Shown: positions 19,219 through 28,237 of the stretch, piece by piece
Numbering within the stretch: position 1 is the stretch's first letter
Layout of the letters: every line of letters starts with the position of its first letter
DNA from: UBA7672 sp041166025
GTDB taxonomy: Bacteria; Pseudomonadota; Alphaproteobacteria; Caulobacterales; Hyphomonadaceae
Direction of reading: 5' to 3'
Length of the DNA stretch: 64,000 nucleotides
Assembly (NCBI GenBank): GCA_041166025.1
Contig: JBEAMJ010000047.1
Coordinates: 108,383 to 172,382 of the forward strand
Notes under the pieces: model-generated
Seen by the model: the letters and a program-made list of their open reading frames with translations, nothing else
What the model was told of the DNA's origin: nothing
Database searches by the model: none
Program-made: the position numbers and the translations under genes

Positions 19219-19401
19219 GTGTCGCGTAAACCATTTGGGCAGACTTCCGTGCTCGAGACCGCAATCCTGATCACCAGCCCGCCCACAGCCGAGGCTCAGC
19301 GCATCGGCGTTTATGTGCTGGCCGCCATTGTCGGTCTCCTCGTTTCCGGCGCAATCTCGGTCGCCAAGGAACTCGGCCACGAGCGCGCCGACCAGCCGTA
19401 A
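19219..19401 (+). CDS. Possible small one-TM protein
   Basis: From GTG at 19219 the frame encodes about 60 residues with one hydrophobic helix, IGVYVLAAIVGLLVSGAIS, then a short charged tail. A later GTG at 19249 is also possible, and neither has a good ribosome binding site. It precedes the next gene by 35 bases. Weak evidence. Confidence 0.3.
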   Translation: MSRKPFGQTSVLETAILITSPPTAEAQRIGVYVLAAIVGLLVSGAISVAKELGHERADQP

Positions 19402-19436
19402 ACCCATCCTAAATCGGCCGGCCCTAGCGTGCGCTC

Positions 19437-20339
19437 ATGTCGGCCCGCGCCATCTTCCTCTCGCTCCTGACGCTCGTCACAACTGCGCCAGCCCTGGCCG
19501 ACACCGCGGCCCTGCGCCGTACCTGGCTCGAGCGCGTCGCCATCAGCGCGGCGGACCAGTCCTGCTCGCTATTCTCCGATGCAGAGCGCCTCGCCCTCCG
19601 CTCGGGCCTCTTTCAGGTTGAGGGCGAGCTACTGCGGGCAAAGATGAGCCGCAGCGAGATGGATCGCCTCGCCGCCCAGGTCTCCGCACACGCAAAATCC
19701 CTCGGCTGCGCGCATCCCGACATCGTGTCGGTTGCCGCCACCGTGCGCAGCAGCTATCGCGAATTCACCAAGACCAGCTATCTTGACTACCCCGCCGCGC
19801 GGTCCAGCTGGGGCGCCTCGCGTTCCGAGCATGACAAGTGGGCGATCAACCAGGTCGACAAAGCGTCAGGGCTGATCTTCGGCCTGCGCCGCGCGCCCGG
19901 AAAACCCGACGAGCTCCGGCTCGCCGTCGCCATGCCCGCACAGGGGTCGACGCCGGCGTCGGCCCAGCTGCTCTTCCGCGATGTCGAGAAGATGCCCGAT
20001 CCGTGGTTCGGCTCGCTCGCCGGCAAGGACGGCAAGCTCGCCGCACCCCCGCGCGCCACATCGCGCATCGTCTGGGCCGGCAAGGTAATGGCCGGGCGAA
20101 ACGAGGTGCGCGAACCAATCTGGATCTTCACCTTCGACGCCACCGCCATCGACCAGCTCGAAAGCCTCGACCCGCGCGAAGCAGTGCAGGTCAACCTGCT
20201 GCCGGCGCCGCGCGCGAAGGACCAGACGGTGCGCCAGGTCACATTCGAACTGGGCGATTTCCGCGCCGCCCGCGCCTTTGCCATGATCCCGAAGCTTGAA
20301 GCGGCGCCGACGCCTGTCGCTGACACCGCCGCGCATTAA
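19437..20339 (+). CDS. Secreted protein of unknown function
   Basis: 300 residues starting with a clear Sec signal peptide (MSARAIFLSLLTLVTTAPALA, cut after ALA). The mature part has a helical N-terminal half with two cysteines (DQSCSLF, LGCAHP) that could form a disulfide, and a beta-rich C-terminal half around MPDPWFGSLAGKDG and ATSRIVWAGKVM. I do not recognise a family. Monocistronic by spacing. Confidence 0.8.
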   Translation: MSARAIFLSLLTLVTTAPALADTAALRRTWLERVAISAADQSCSLFSDAERLALRSGLFQVEGELLRAKMSRSEMDRLAAQVSAHAKSLGCAHPDIVSVAATVRSSYREFTKTSYLDYPAARSSWGASRSEHDKWAINQVDKASGLIFGLRRAPGKPDELRLAVAMPAQGSTPASAQLLFRDVEKMPDPWFGSLAGKDGKLAAPPRATSRIVWAGKVMAGRNEVREPIWIFTFDATAIDQLESLDPREAVQVNLLPAPRAKDQTVRQVTFELGDFRAARAFAMIPKLEAAPTPVADTAAH

Positions 20340-20408
20340 CCTCGCCGCGCTGGCAACGTTCCTGCATCGCAGACCGATGGTCCATGGCGCGGCCGGGAGC
20401 GCACGCTC

Positions 20409-21461
20409 GTGCTGAACAACATACAGAACCTGCGCGCACTCGCCGCCTACGCGGTGGTGGTCTATCACTGCCTCATCCGCTTCCTGCACCCCACCGATCC
20501 GCTTGGGCGAAGCTATCTCGACCTGCTGTCCGGCGGCGTGGACCTGTTCTTCATCATCTCCGGCTTCGTGATGGTTCACACCACGCGCGCGGACGAGACG
20601 CCGGCCTGGTTCGTTACCAAGCGCATCGCCCGGATTGTCCCGCTCTACTGGCTAGCGACGCTGGTCGTCATCGTGCTTGTCATCGTGCGGCCGTGGACAT
20701 TCTCGCAGGCGATGCTGACGCCGGAAGCGATCCTGTCCAGCCTGTTCTTCGTCCCGCATGCAGACGCGAGCGGACAGGCCTACCCCATCCTCGGCGTCGG
20801 CTGGACGCTGAACTACGAAATGATGTTCTACGCACTGTTCGCGCTGTCGATGGTCCTGCACGGCGCTTATCGGCTTGTGGGCCTCGTGGTCCTCATCACG
20901 CTGGTCTGGGCGCTGGCCAGCCTCAGCGGCGATGGGCTCGTTGCACGCTTCTATGCCAACCCGATCCTGTTCGAGTTCGCCGCGGGCTGCCTCCTCGCCT
21001 ACGCCCTGAGAACCGACTGGCTAGCGGCCTTCGTGCGCCGGACGCCGATGTGGCCATTCGCACTCCTCGGCCTCGCCGGCTTCGCGCTGCTCCCGGCGAT
21101 CATCCCGCTCGGCCAGCCGTCGATCCTGCGCTACGTCGCGCCCGCCTTCCTCCTCGTCTTCGCGGCGGCGGCGCAGGATCTCTATCGCCGGCCAGCAATC
21201 GAGACACTGGCCACGCGGCTCGGGGACGCGAGCTACTCCGCCTATGTCCTTCATCCGATCATCATCGTCATCGTGGCGCAGGTGGTGATCGCCTCACTTG
21301 GCGAGGGCTTGGCCGCCGAACTGGTGCTGATGGCCGCCGTGCTCGTTGCTACGGCGCTGGTCTCGCTCCTGTCGATGCGCGTGTTTGAAAAGCCTGCCGC
21401 AGCTTGGCTGCGCGGCCTTGCCGGACGACTCCGTCCGGTTGGCGGCGGCCAGGGGCATTGA
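20409..21461 (+). CDS. Acyltransferase 3 family membrane protein
   Basis: 350 residues and about ten hydrophobic segments. Acyltransferase-3 hallmarks: NLRALAAYAVVVYHC near the N-terminus with the conserved His, GGVDLFFIISGFVM, KRIARIVPLYW, and VGWTLNYEMMFY. These enzymes O-acylate sugars of exopolysaccharide or LPS at the inner membrane (OafA/ExoZ type). The start is a GTG at 20409. No polysaccharide cluster is nearby, so the acceptor is unknown. Confidence 0.9.
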   Translation: MLNNIQNLRALAAYAVVVYHCLIRFLHPTDPLGRSYLDLLSGGVDLFFIISGFVMVHTTRADETPAWFVTKRIARIVPLYWLATLVVIVLVIVRPWTFSQAMLTPEAILSSLFFVPHADASGQAYPILGVGWTLNYEMMFYALFALSMVLHGAYRLVGLVVLITLVWALASLSGDGLVARFYANPILFEFAAGCLLAYALRTDWLAAFVRRTPMWPFALLGLAGFALLPAIIPLGQPSILRYVAPAFLLVFAAAAQDLYRRPAIETLATRLGDASYSAYVLHPIIIVIVAQVVIASLGEGLAAELVLMAAVLVATALVSLLSMRVFEKPAAAWLRGLAGRLRPVGGGQGH

Positions 21462-21516
21462 TTGCCGCCGGAAGGCTGGCAAGATGCACGCTTTCGCACC
21501 CTCAGGGTCACGACCG

Positions 21517-21708
21517 ATGGCCGACATCGTCAATCTCAATGATCGCCGCAAGCGCAAGGCGCGGGAGCAGAAGGAGAAGGACGCCGCCGCTAGGCGCCTC
21601 CTCTTCGGCCGCACCAAGGGTGAAAAGCAGCGCGACGCCAAGGAGAAGGACGCCGAGATCCGCAAGCTCGACGGCGCCAGGCGCGAGCGCGACGACGATG
21701 AGAAATAG
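21517..21708 (+). CDS. DUF4169 family small basic protein
   Basis: 63 residues, highly charged: MADIVNLNDRRKRKAREQ, then FGRTKGEKQRDAKEK. This matches DUF4169, small alphaproteobacterial proteins of unknown role with the VNLxxxRKxxxR start. ATG at 21517 was preferred over 21484 because it gives the family N-terminus. Confidence 0.8.
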   Translation: MADIVNLNDRRKRKAREQKEKDAAARRLLFGRTKGEKQRDAKEKDAEIRKLDGARRERDDDEK

Positions 21709-21718
21709 CGTCAGACTT

Positions 21719-21818
21719 TGTCATCCCGACCGAAGCGCGCAGCGCGAAGAGCCGGCAACCATTCACCTTGTAATTGCGAATTAGTTTCCGGGTCTCGCTG
21801 CGCTCGCCCGGGACGACA
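21719..21818. repeat. REP-like palindrome, family A, copy 1
   Basis: The left arm (21719-21760) begins TGTCATCCCGACCGAAGCGC and ends GAGCCGGCAACC; the right arm (21784-21818) is its degenerate reverse complement, ending GCCCGGGACGACA. The spacer is AT-richer than its surroundings. Copies with the same arms are at 33410-33516 and 62323-62421. Confidence 0.75.
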
Positions 21819-21868
21819 ACCCGCGATCAGTGTAAAGGCGACTTGCTTCGAGCCGATGCGATAACCCC

Positions 21869-22342
21869 CTAGAACCGCCCCTGCGCCTTGTACGCCGCCA
21901 TGAACGGCGCGTAGTCCGGCGGCAGAGTCTCCGCCCGCAGCCCGCCCTCTACAAAGTGAACCCATGGCTGCGCGCTGCGCGTGTAGGTATCGCCCACCGG
22001 CTGCACCCAGCTGGTGTCATCCAGCGTGCCCCCGCGCAGGCTGTAGACGCCGGTCGATGGAACGCCGCCATTCACGATACGTGTGCCGCATGCGCCGCAG
22101 AACAGCCCGCGCCGTGTCGTGCCCCTGTCCGATATCCACTCCACCCGCGCCGGCTCACCCGCCGTAAAGCGTAGCGCCGCCTCCGCCACGATCACCGAGA
22201 CATTGAACGCCGACCCGCTGATCTTCTGGCAGTTGGCGCAATGGCAGTTGTAGATCATGACCGGCGGGGCGCTCAACTCGTAACGCAACGCTCCGCACAT
22301 GCACCCGCCCACTTGCGGCAGTGTCGCCATCACACGCTCCAT
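21869..22342 (-). CDS. GFA family zinc protein
   Basis: 157 residues of the GFA/CENP-V fold. Zinc ligands are visible: GGCMCGALRY, NCHCANCQKISGSAF and FCGACGTRI. The family was named after glutathione-dependent formaldehyde activation, but most members have no proven activity. The start at 22342 has CAGGAG six bases upstream; a second ATG lies at 22330. Confidence 0.9.
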   Translation of the reverse strand: MERVMATLPQVGGCMCGALRYELSAPPVMIYNCHCANCQKISGSAFNVSVIVAEAALRFTAGEPARVEWISDRGTTRRGLFCGACGTRIVNGGVPSTGVYSLRGGTLDDTSWVQPVGDTYTRSAQPWVHFVEGGLRAETLPPDYAPFMAAYKAQGRF

Positions 22343-22392
22343 CTGAACTCCTGCGCCGACTACCACGCGCCTGCGTCAGAACCTGTCAGCAT

Positions 22393-23076
22393 TTACGCTG
22401 ACCCGCTCGGCCCCACGCTCAGCGCCAGGATCCGGCTGATCTCGCGCACCGGCCGGCCGCTCTCTTTGCGCCAGGCATTGAACGCCGCCTGCACGGCTGC
22501 AAGATCCTTCTTGCTCGTGGGCTGCTTGGCCACGACGCCTTCGCGGATCAGCGCCTTCACGACATCGGTGGACAGGATGAATGCGTCCCATCCTTCGAAG
22601 CGCAGGAAGTACTGCACTGTCGCCCCGCCGAGACGCGAGGCGTGCTTGCCTAGATGCGTCATAAGGCCGATCTGGTCCGTCTCGGGCCAGCCGGCGAGAA
22701 ACTTGCCGAACGAACCGTGCTCCTTCGCAGTTGCAACAATGAATCGCGCATTCTCGATCGTCGCCATGATCTTGGCGCCGTTGCGCACAATGCGCGTGTC
22801 CTTGAGCAGCGCATCGACCTTTTCATCGCCGTAGGCCGCCACCCGCTTCGGGACAAACCTGTCGAACGCTTCCTCGAAGCCCGGCCACTTCGCCTCGATC
22901 ACCTGCCATGAAAAGCCCGATGAAAACACCGCTCTGGCCATGCCGGCGAGGAACCGGTCATCGCTCTTCGCCTTGATGTTGGTGTCGACCCTCCATTGAC
23001 GCAGCACCGCACTGACGCCTTTGGGTCCGCCATGGTGCTTCCCCGCCAGCGCCTCAATCTTGTCGAAGGATTTCAT
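22393..23076 (-). CDS. DNA-3-methyladenine glycosylase I-like protein
   Basis: 227 residues. The pattern SSGFSWQVIEAKWPGFEEAF, then KDTRIVRNGAKIMATIENA, is that of the TAG family, which removes 3-methyladenine from DNA. The protein is longer than classical Tag and the usual zinc ligands at the ends are not obvious, so it belongs to a divergent branch. The start at 23076 has only a weak ribosome binding site. Cytosolic. Confidence 0.8.
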   Translation of the reverse strand: MKSFDKIEALAGKHHGGPKGVSAVLRQWRVDTNIKAKSDDRFLAGMARAVFSSGFSWQVIEAKWPGFEEAFDRFVPKRVAAYGDEKVDALLKDTRIVRNGAKIMATIENARFIVATAKEHGSFGKFLAGWPETDQIGLMTHLGKHASRLGGATVQYFLRFEGWDAFILSTDVVKALIREGVVAKQPTSKKDLAAVQAAFNAWRKESGRPVREISRILALSVGPSGSA

Positions 23077-23274
23077 AACTATTCTCGCGGACAGTGGGGG
23101 TGCAGGATGCTCATGACGCGCATACCACACATACCCGCAAGCGTGACGGCCTTGATGGCGGCGGTTGTCTTTGTTGCTCCGCTGATCGTCATGCTGGTCG
23201 TCGGTTCGCGGAGCTAGCGCACCGGCTTGCACTGCGCTCGCCCCGGCCTATCGTGCCGGCACGGGGAGACGTGC

Positions 23275-23943
23275 ATGTTTGCAGGACACTACGCAGCCGC
23301 ACTCGCAGCAAAGGCCGCCGAGCCACGAGCACCCATGTGGACGCTGGTCGCCGGCGCGCAGCTCGTCGACATCGGCTGGGGCGCGCTCGTCATAGCCGGC
23401 ATCGAACGCGGTCGCATCGATCCAACACTCCCCGGCAGCGCGCTCGTGCTCGAACATATGCCGTGGACGCACTCGCTCCCCGCCGCCATCGCCTGGTCGG
23501 TCGCAGCAGCATTGCTCACACGCTTGCTGCTGCGCGTACCGACACGCGCAGCAGTAATCATCGGCATCGTCGTATTCTCACACTGGCTGCTCGACCTTGT
23601 TGTCCATCGCCCCGATCTCGAACTCTATCCCGATGGTCGAAAGCTTGGCTTCGGACTCTGGAATTCACCCGTGATCGAGCAGGCGGTGGAGATCGGCCTC
23701 ATCGCAACCGCGGGCATGTTTTGGGCGGCCCAGCGCGCCCGCACTGGCCTCTCGGCCTGGCCCGCCGCCGTCTTCGTCCTCCTGCTGGTGACGGTCCAGA
23801 TCATCGCGCTGCTGATGCCGCAGGAGGCTGTCGACAGCATCGCAGGCGTCGGCCCCACCGCGCTCGCGGTCTACATCGTGCTCGCGCTGATAGCCATCTT
23901 CCTTGACGGCCGCCACGCTTCGCAAACCTCACCCGATCCATAA
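23275..23943 (+). CDS. Multi-pass membrane protein, YdjM/DUF457-like
   Basis: 222 residues with about six hydrophobic segments. Conserved polar residues sit in MFAGHYAAALAAK, LEHMPWTHSLPAA and FSHWLLDLVVHRPDL, the His/Asp pattern of the membrane-bound metal-dependent hydrolase-like DUF457/YdjM group. ATG at 23275 follows GGGGAGACGTGC. Function unknown. Confidence 0.75.
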   Translation: MFAGHYAAALAAKAAEPRAPMWTLVAGAQLVDIGWGALVIAGIERGRIDPTLPGSALVLEHMPWTHSLPAAIAWSVAAALLTRLLLRVPTRAAVIIGIVVFSHWLLDLVVHRPDLELYPDGRKLGFGLWNSPVIEQAVEIGLIATAGMFWAAQRARTGLSAWPAAVFVLLLVTVQIIALLMPQEAVDSIAGVGPTALAVYIVLALIAIFLDGRHASQTSPDP

Positions 23944-24022
23944 AATTTCACGGGCTCCAACTAACCCGCCCGAAATCATGCTGGCTTAGGCTCTGTCCAG
24001 GTGTCGGACGGGGAGCAGGACC

Positions 24023-25102
24023 ATGTCATTCGGAAAACGCACTCCCGGACAGGCGCCGCCCGCGTACACCCCGCCACCCGAGCCGGCGGCCGCGCCCGAA
24101 CTGACCGGCGTGCGCACCCGCGTCGCAAATCCCGGCGCCATCGACCGTAAGTTCATCGGCCTCGCCGCCGGTGTCGTCGTCCTCTCGGCTGGCGGTGCGA
24201 TCGCCGCGCCCTCGCTGATCTTGATGATTGGCGGGACACCCGCCCGCCCCATCGAGCAGGTCATCGCAGGCCTCGACCGCAGCGGCGTCCGCGACGCCCT
24301 CGCCCGCGAAGCATTCCCCGACGATGCCGGCCGCGCGTTCATGACCAGCCTCGCTGCGCATTTCCCCCAGCAGCATGACCGCTTGCTCGACCAACTCGCC
24401 GACGCAGCCTCCGCCGGCGCCGACCGCGATGGCCTCTTCCTCGCCATGAACGCCTGGACGATGGAGTTCGCGCCCGGTCAGCTAGCCGCCCTCGGCCGCA
24501 CCGGCGCCGAGGGCTTCGACAGGTCGCTCGGCATCTTCCGCGACGCCCTCGGCGTCGTCGAGGCGGAAGCCGGCGGCTGCACCTTGAACGCGCTCGAGCG
24601 CTACATGTCCAACCCAGCCAACTTCAATGACCTCACGCATTACGGAGGCGAAGGCTACCGCGTGAGCATGCGCGCCGGCACCACGATGATCGACCTCGCC
24701 GCCAGAGGCCGCGACGCTCCGCCGGTCGAGACGCGTATGACGCCTGACGACGAGATTGCGCTGCGTTCCACTTTCATGTCGATGCTGTCGGATCCCCAGG
24801 TCATGAACCTCATCCAGGCCGGCGTGCGCGCAGGAACGCCGGACCTGCAGTCCGACTTCGCGCGCAACATCAATGTCTGCCAGCTCGCCCGCACAGTGAT
24901 CGTCAAGCTCGAAGGCCTGCCCGCCGCCACCAAGGCGCGCCTGTTCGCGACAGTCCTCTCCAGCGACTTCGGCGCACTGGGCGGTTTTCTCGGCAGCCCG
25001 TACGGCCCCAGCGCCTTCAACGGCGCCCGGCCGAAATTCGGATCGGGCAGCTTGGGATCGGCGAGCTTTGGCTCGCCCAAGGCGACCCAGTTCTTCCCGT
25101 AA
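24023..25102 (+). CDS. Membrane-anchored protein of unknown function
   Basis: 359 residues. A proline-rich cytoplasmic N-terminus (about 1-38) precedes one hydrophobic helix (about 45-70, LAAGVVVLSAGGAIAAPSLI). The rest is mainly helical, with two cysteines (GGCTLNALERYMSN and INVCQLAR) and a Ser/Gly/Phe-rich end with repeated GSxxFGSxxFG-like units. Its stop lies three bases from the stop of the convergent TIR-propeller gene. No family recognised. Confidence 0.75.
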   Translation: MSFGKRTPGQAPPAYTPPPEPAAAPELTGVRTRVANPGAIDRKFIGLAAGVVVLSAGGAIAAPSLILMIGGTPARPIEQVIAGLDRSGVRDALAREAFPDDAGRAFMTSLAAHFPQQHDRLLDQLADAASAGADRDGLFLAMNAWTMEFAPGQLAALGRTGAEGFDRSLGIFRDALGVVEAEAGGCTLNALERYMSNPANFNDLTHYGGEGYRVSMRAGTTMIDLAARGRDAPPVETRMTPDDEIALRSTFMSMLSDPQVMNLIQAGVRAGTPDLQSDFARNINVCQLARTVIVKLEGLPAATKARLFATVLSSDFGALGGFLGSPYGPSAFNGARPKFGSGSLGSASFGSPKATQFFP

Positions 25103-25105
25103 ACC

Positions 25106-28100
25106 TCAAGGCAGCGCCGGCGCCTCGGCGGTCGCCGCCTCCGGCGTCTCGACAACCGGCGCCGCCATGGGCGCCCGCGCGCCGAGCGTCACGCAGGGAT
25201 CGGGCGGCACATTCTTGAGCAGCTCGAATTCAATGTAATCCTGGTCGCTGAACCCCGTGACGCCCCGCGCCGTCAGCCGCTCGCACGCCAGCTTCACCTG
25301 CTCGTCGACCCCGGCGCCGATGATCGGATTTATGTCGTACTGTACGACGCCGTTCATGGTCAGCCCGATAAGGCGCCGCGCCGATGCGTCGATCATCAGC
25401 AACGCAATCTCCATGTCGGGAAGCTCGAATGTCTGCGCCGGCTCGGGCGAACCCACCTTCCAGAGATGAGCGCGGCCATCATCGCCCGCCGATGCGATCA
25501 GCTTCCCGTCGGCGTGCACGGCCACCTGCCGCGCCGAGGATGAGTCCCTGAACGCGCCTCCGTTGGTCGAGACATGCGCCTTGATCGACTGGAAGGGGCG
25601 TTCCTCGCCGGCGCGCCAGAGGTCGACATATCCGTTCGCAAGCCCCACCGCCATGAACGATCCATCGCCACTGAACGCAATGTGCTTTGCGGCGTCGCGC
25701 AACTTGATTTCCTCGGTCTCGGCAACGCCAGCGCGATGCAGGAGAATCTTGTCCGTTTCGCCTTCCGCAATCATGCGGCCGTCCGGGCTTGCCGCGAGGA
25801 TGGCTCCGCCGAACTCCTTCGGTCCTATGATGGCCTCGCCCGTGTCCCTCTTCAGGACGACGCCTGTCCCGCCCGTCGTGGTGACGAAGAAGGCGGAACC
25901 ATCGCCGAGCGCCTGGATGGAAAGCGGTGGCGATTCCTTTGAGCCAACGGGCCAGGAGGCGGTGCGCTGCGCCGCCCCCGATTTCCAGATCTCCACGCGA
26001 TCCTCGTAACCGACGAAGAGCGTCTGGCCGTCGCGTGATGCGCCCACGGCCCGCAAGGCGCTGGCGGCCTCCTGCGTGTGGGTCGGCGTCATCTCCACAC
26101 GCCCAGTTCCGGGCAGCCACACCACCGTGCCGCCTTCCTGCCGCGCGACAGCGAGCGGACCGGCCGTGGAGGCCCCGAACGCGGCCGCGATGATCGGATC
26201 GTCGCCGGGCCCGCTGCCGAACAGCTCGTCCAGCGGCACAGGCTTCTTCGCGGTCCCGAATGCCGAAAGCATCACCGCGCCATCCTCCGTGACGGCGGCC
26301 ACCATGCCGAGATCGGTGACGAAATCAGCCGCCTCGATATCCGTGCGGCGCCCAAAGGGCTCAGACCAGCCGAGGTTCAGCATGTCCAGCAGGCGCGCCT
26401 GCCCGCCGTCCGACACCAGCAGCACGCCCCGCTGATTGCCGGCCACCCGCATGCCCACCACGGCCTCGGCGTCGAGAAGCTGCTCGGCGAATGTCGTGAA
26501 CGCCGGCTCGAGTTCGCCATCATCGTCAACCGTTCCGACCTGTCCGCGCTCGGCGCCGTAGAGCACGTCCGATCCGTCGACCGCGAACAGCACCTCGATA
26601 TCGCCGATCGTGTTGTTGACAGGCGGATCGACCTCCTGGCCCGGCGCCCAGATCTGCAGGCGGCCATCCGACAGGCTCGCGACCACATGGTTCTCTTCGC
26701 TGCTCGCGGCAATGGCGCGGAAACCGTAGGTGTCGACCGCCGCGCTTCCCAGCTTCGCGCCATCAGCGATGTTCCACGCCGACAGCTCGCGATTGGCCCC
26801 GATAACGAGCCATTGGCCCTCCACATCGACCGTCGCCACATTCTGTTCATAGTCCTGCCGTGCGATCTCCGGACCGACTGCACGGGACATCTTGTTGTCC
26901 TTCAGGTTCCAGATGCCGAACTGATCCTTGCCCTCCGCCTGCATGTGCATCAGCATATCGTTCCCGTCCGGCAGCGGAAAAACGTCCACGACCTGCTTCT
27001 CGACCGCCAGCTTCATCGACCCAAGCGTTTCCCCCATCGTCCACAGGCGAGGGCCGTCCTCGTGCAGCGTGATGAAACGGCGGCCGTCCTTGAGCGTCAC
27101 CAGCTTCGTGGCCGGCGATCCCGTCTCCACCGTCGCCACCGACCTGTCGCTGGCATAGGCGCGCTCGAGCGCATTGCGCACAGCGATGTTCCCATCCGGC
27201 CGCATCAGGCCTTCCAGCAGGCCGATCCGCGCCGGCGGATCGCCCGCCAGCGCCATCAGCAGCGCGCGGTTGTAGTCGCCCTGGCGCGCCAGGTCGTTGG
27301 CGGTTTCCGCGAACAGCGTCGCGCGACGGTCATTGGCGTCGAGTGTCCGCGTCGCCGCAAAATAGTTGCCGGGGATCGCGATCGCCAACAGCAGCACGCC
27401 GGCCAATAGCGCCCACAGCGAAAAGGTACGCAGCCGCTGCTGTGCGCGCCTCGAATCCGCAACAGCCGCCTCGGCCGCCTTCAGCGCCTGCTCACGCTCT
27501 TCCAGCTGCGCCTTAGCCGCGGCCTGCCGGTTCTGTTCGGCGTCTCCGCTCGCGGCAAGATACTCCCGCACCATGTCGAGCGGGCGGGCGCGGGCCGGCG
27601 TGCGCGCCGCCCATGCTTCCGCCTCTTTCAGCGCCTCGCCACGCAGAAGCAGGTCATCACGTCGATCGTTCGACCATTCGAGCGCACGCTCCGAATAGCG
27701 TGTCTGTGCGCGCAGCCAGTCAAGATCGACGCTCAACGCCTCGACAATCCGCTTCACGCCAAAATAGAAGCCCGATCCAGGAATGGCCGGATCGGCATAG
27801 AAGGGAATCCAGTTTAGCTCGGCGAGCGCCGCCGGCGGCTTGGCATCCTTCAGGGCCTCGGGCGTCAGCGGCACGACGCGCTTGCCCAGCCGCACCGCTT
27901 CATTGACTTCCCAGCTGCAGATTTCCGAAGCCGCCGAGTGGGCCGTAAGTACGAACGCTACCGCATCCGCCGACAGGATCAGCTTGCCCAGCCGTTCGCG
28001 CCAGTTCTCCGCCCCGCTGATGTCATGGCGGTCGAGGATCGCCACGAACCCCTTGTCCTCGAGTGCAAGCACGAGCTGGTCCGCGAACGCCACATCGACG

Positions 28101-28147
28101 CGCGAATACGAGACGAAAACTTTCAGCGATGCGGCCTGATCGGCCAT
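25106..28147 (-). CDS. Membrane-anchored TIR domain/beta-propeller protein
   Basis: 1013 residues. Residues 8-140 are a TIR domain: KVFVSYSRVDVAFADQLVLA (beta-A/alpha-A), RHDISGAENW (BB loop region) and SWEVNEAVRLGKRVVPL, where Glu83 fits the NADase glutamate of active TIR domains. A coiled-coil stretch (205-240) leads to one transmembrane helix (241-262, FSLWALLAGVLLLAIAIPG). Basic residues precede the helix, so TIR should be cytoplasmic and the remaining 750 residues periplasmic. That part has a short helical TPR-like piece (ATLFAETANDLARQGDYN) and then many WD40-like blades (for example GRLLI-type strands, ending GDDGRAHLWKVG). It follows the TIR-MORN gene by 90 bases on the same strand. 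Role by analogy: NAD-depleting or signalling effector with an envelope sensor. Confidence 0.9.
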   Translation of the reverse strand: MADQAASLKVFVSYSRVDVAFADQLVLALEDKGFVAILDRHDISGAENWRERLGKLILSADAVAFVLTAHSAASEICSWEVNEAVRLGKRVVPLTPEALKDAKPPAALAELNWIPFYADPAIPGSGFYFGVKRIVEALSVDLDWLRAQTRYSERALEWSNDRRDDLLLRGEALKEAEAWAARTPARARPLDMVREYLAASGDAEQNRQAAAKAQLEEREQALKAAEAAVADSRRAQQRLRTFSLWALLAGVLLLAIAIPGNYFAATRTLDANDRRATLFAETANDLARQGDYNRALLMALAGDPPARIGLLEGLMRPDGNIAVRNALERAYASDRSVATVETGSPATKLVTLKDGRRFITLHEDGPRLWTMGETLGSMKLAVEKQVVDVFPLPDGNDMLMHMQAEGKDQFGIWNLKDNKMSRAVGPEIARQDYEQNVATVDVEGQWLVIGANRELSAWNIADGAKLGSAAVDTYGFRAIAASSEENHVVASLSDGRLQIWAPGQEVDPPVNNTIGDIEVLFAVDGSDVLYGAERGQVGTVDDDGELEPAFTTFAEQLLDAEAVVGMRVAGNQRGVLLVSDGGQARLLDMLNLGWSEPFGRRTDIEAADFVTDLGMVAAVTEDGAVMLSAFGTAKKPVPLDELFGSGPGDDPIIAAAFGASTAGPLAVARQEGGTVVWLPGTGRVEMTPTHTQEAASALRAVGASRDGQTLFVGYEDRVEIWKSGAAQRTASWPVGSKESPPLSIQALGDGSAFFVTTTGGTGVVLKRDTGEAIIGPKEFGGAILAASPDGRMIAEGETDKILLHRAGVAETEEIKLRDAAKHIAFSGDGSFMAVGLANGYVDLWRAGEERPFQSIKAHVSTNGGAFRDSSSARQVAVHADGKLIASAGDDGRAHLWKVGSPEPAQTFELPDMEIALLMIDASARRLIGLTMNGVVQYDINPIIGAGVDEQVKLACERLTARGVTGFSDQDYIEFELLKNVPPDPCVTLGARAPMAAPVVETPEAATAEAPALP

Positions 28148-28237
28148 CGCCCACCCCTCACGCCACTTCCGAACCCGTTCGACGTTAGACCCGGGCCGCG
28201 TCCCGAGGCCAGCCCATTTCGCGCAAGCCGCTCGCCC

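Noticed and set aside
23107..23217. A 36-codon plus-strand frame with one hydrophobic helix
   Set aside because: It has no good ribosome site, and it overlaps the upstream region of the divergent glycosylase gene. Too little to call.
26078..27409. A 443-codon plus-strand frame opposite the TIR-propeller gene
   Set aside because: The His/Arg-rich translation has no motif; the minus-strand gene has clear TIR, TM and blade patterns.
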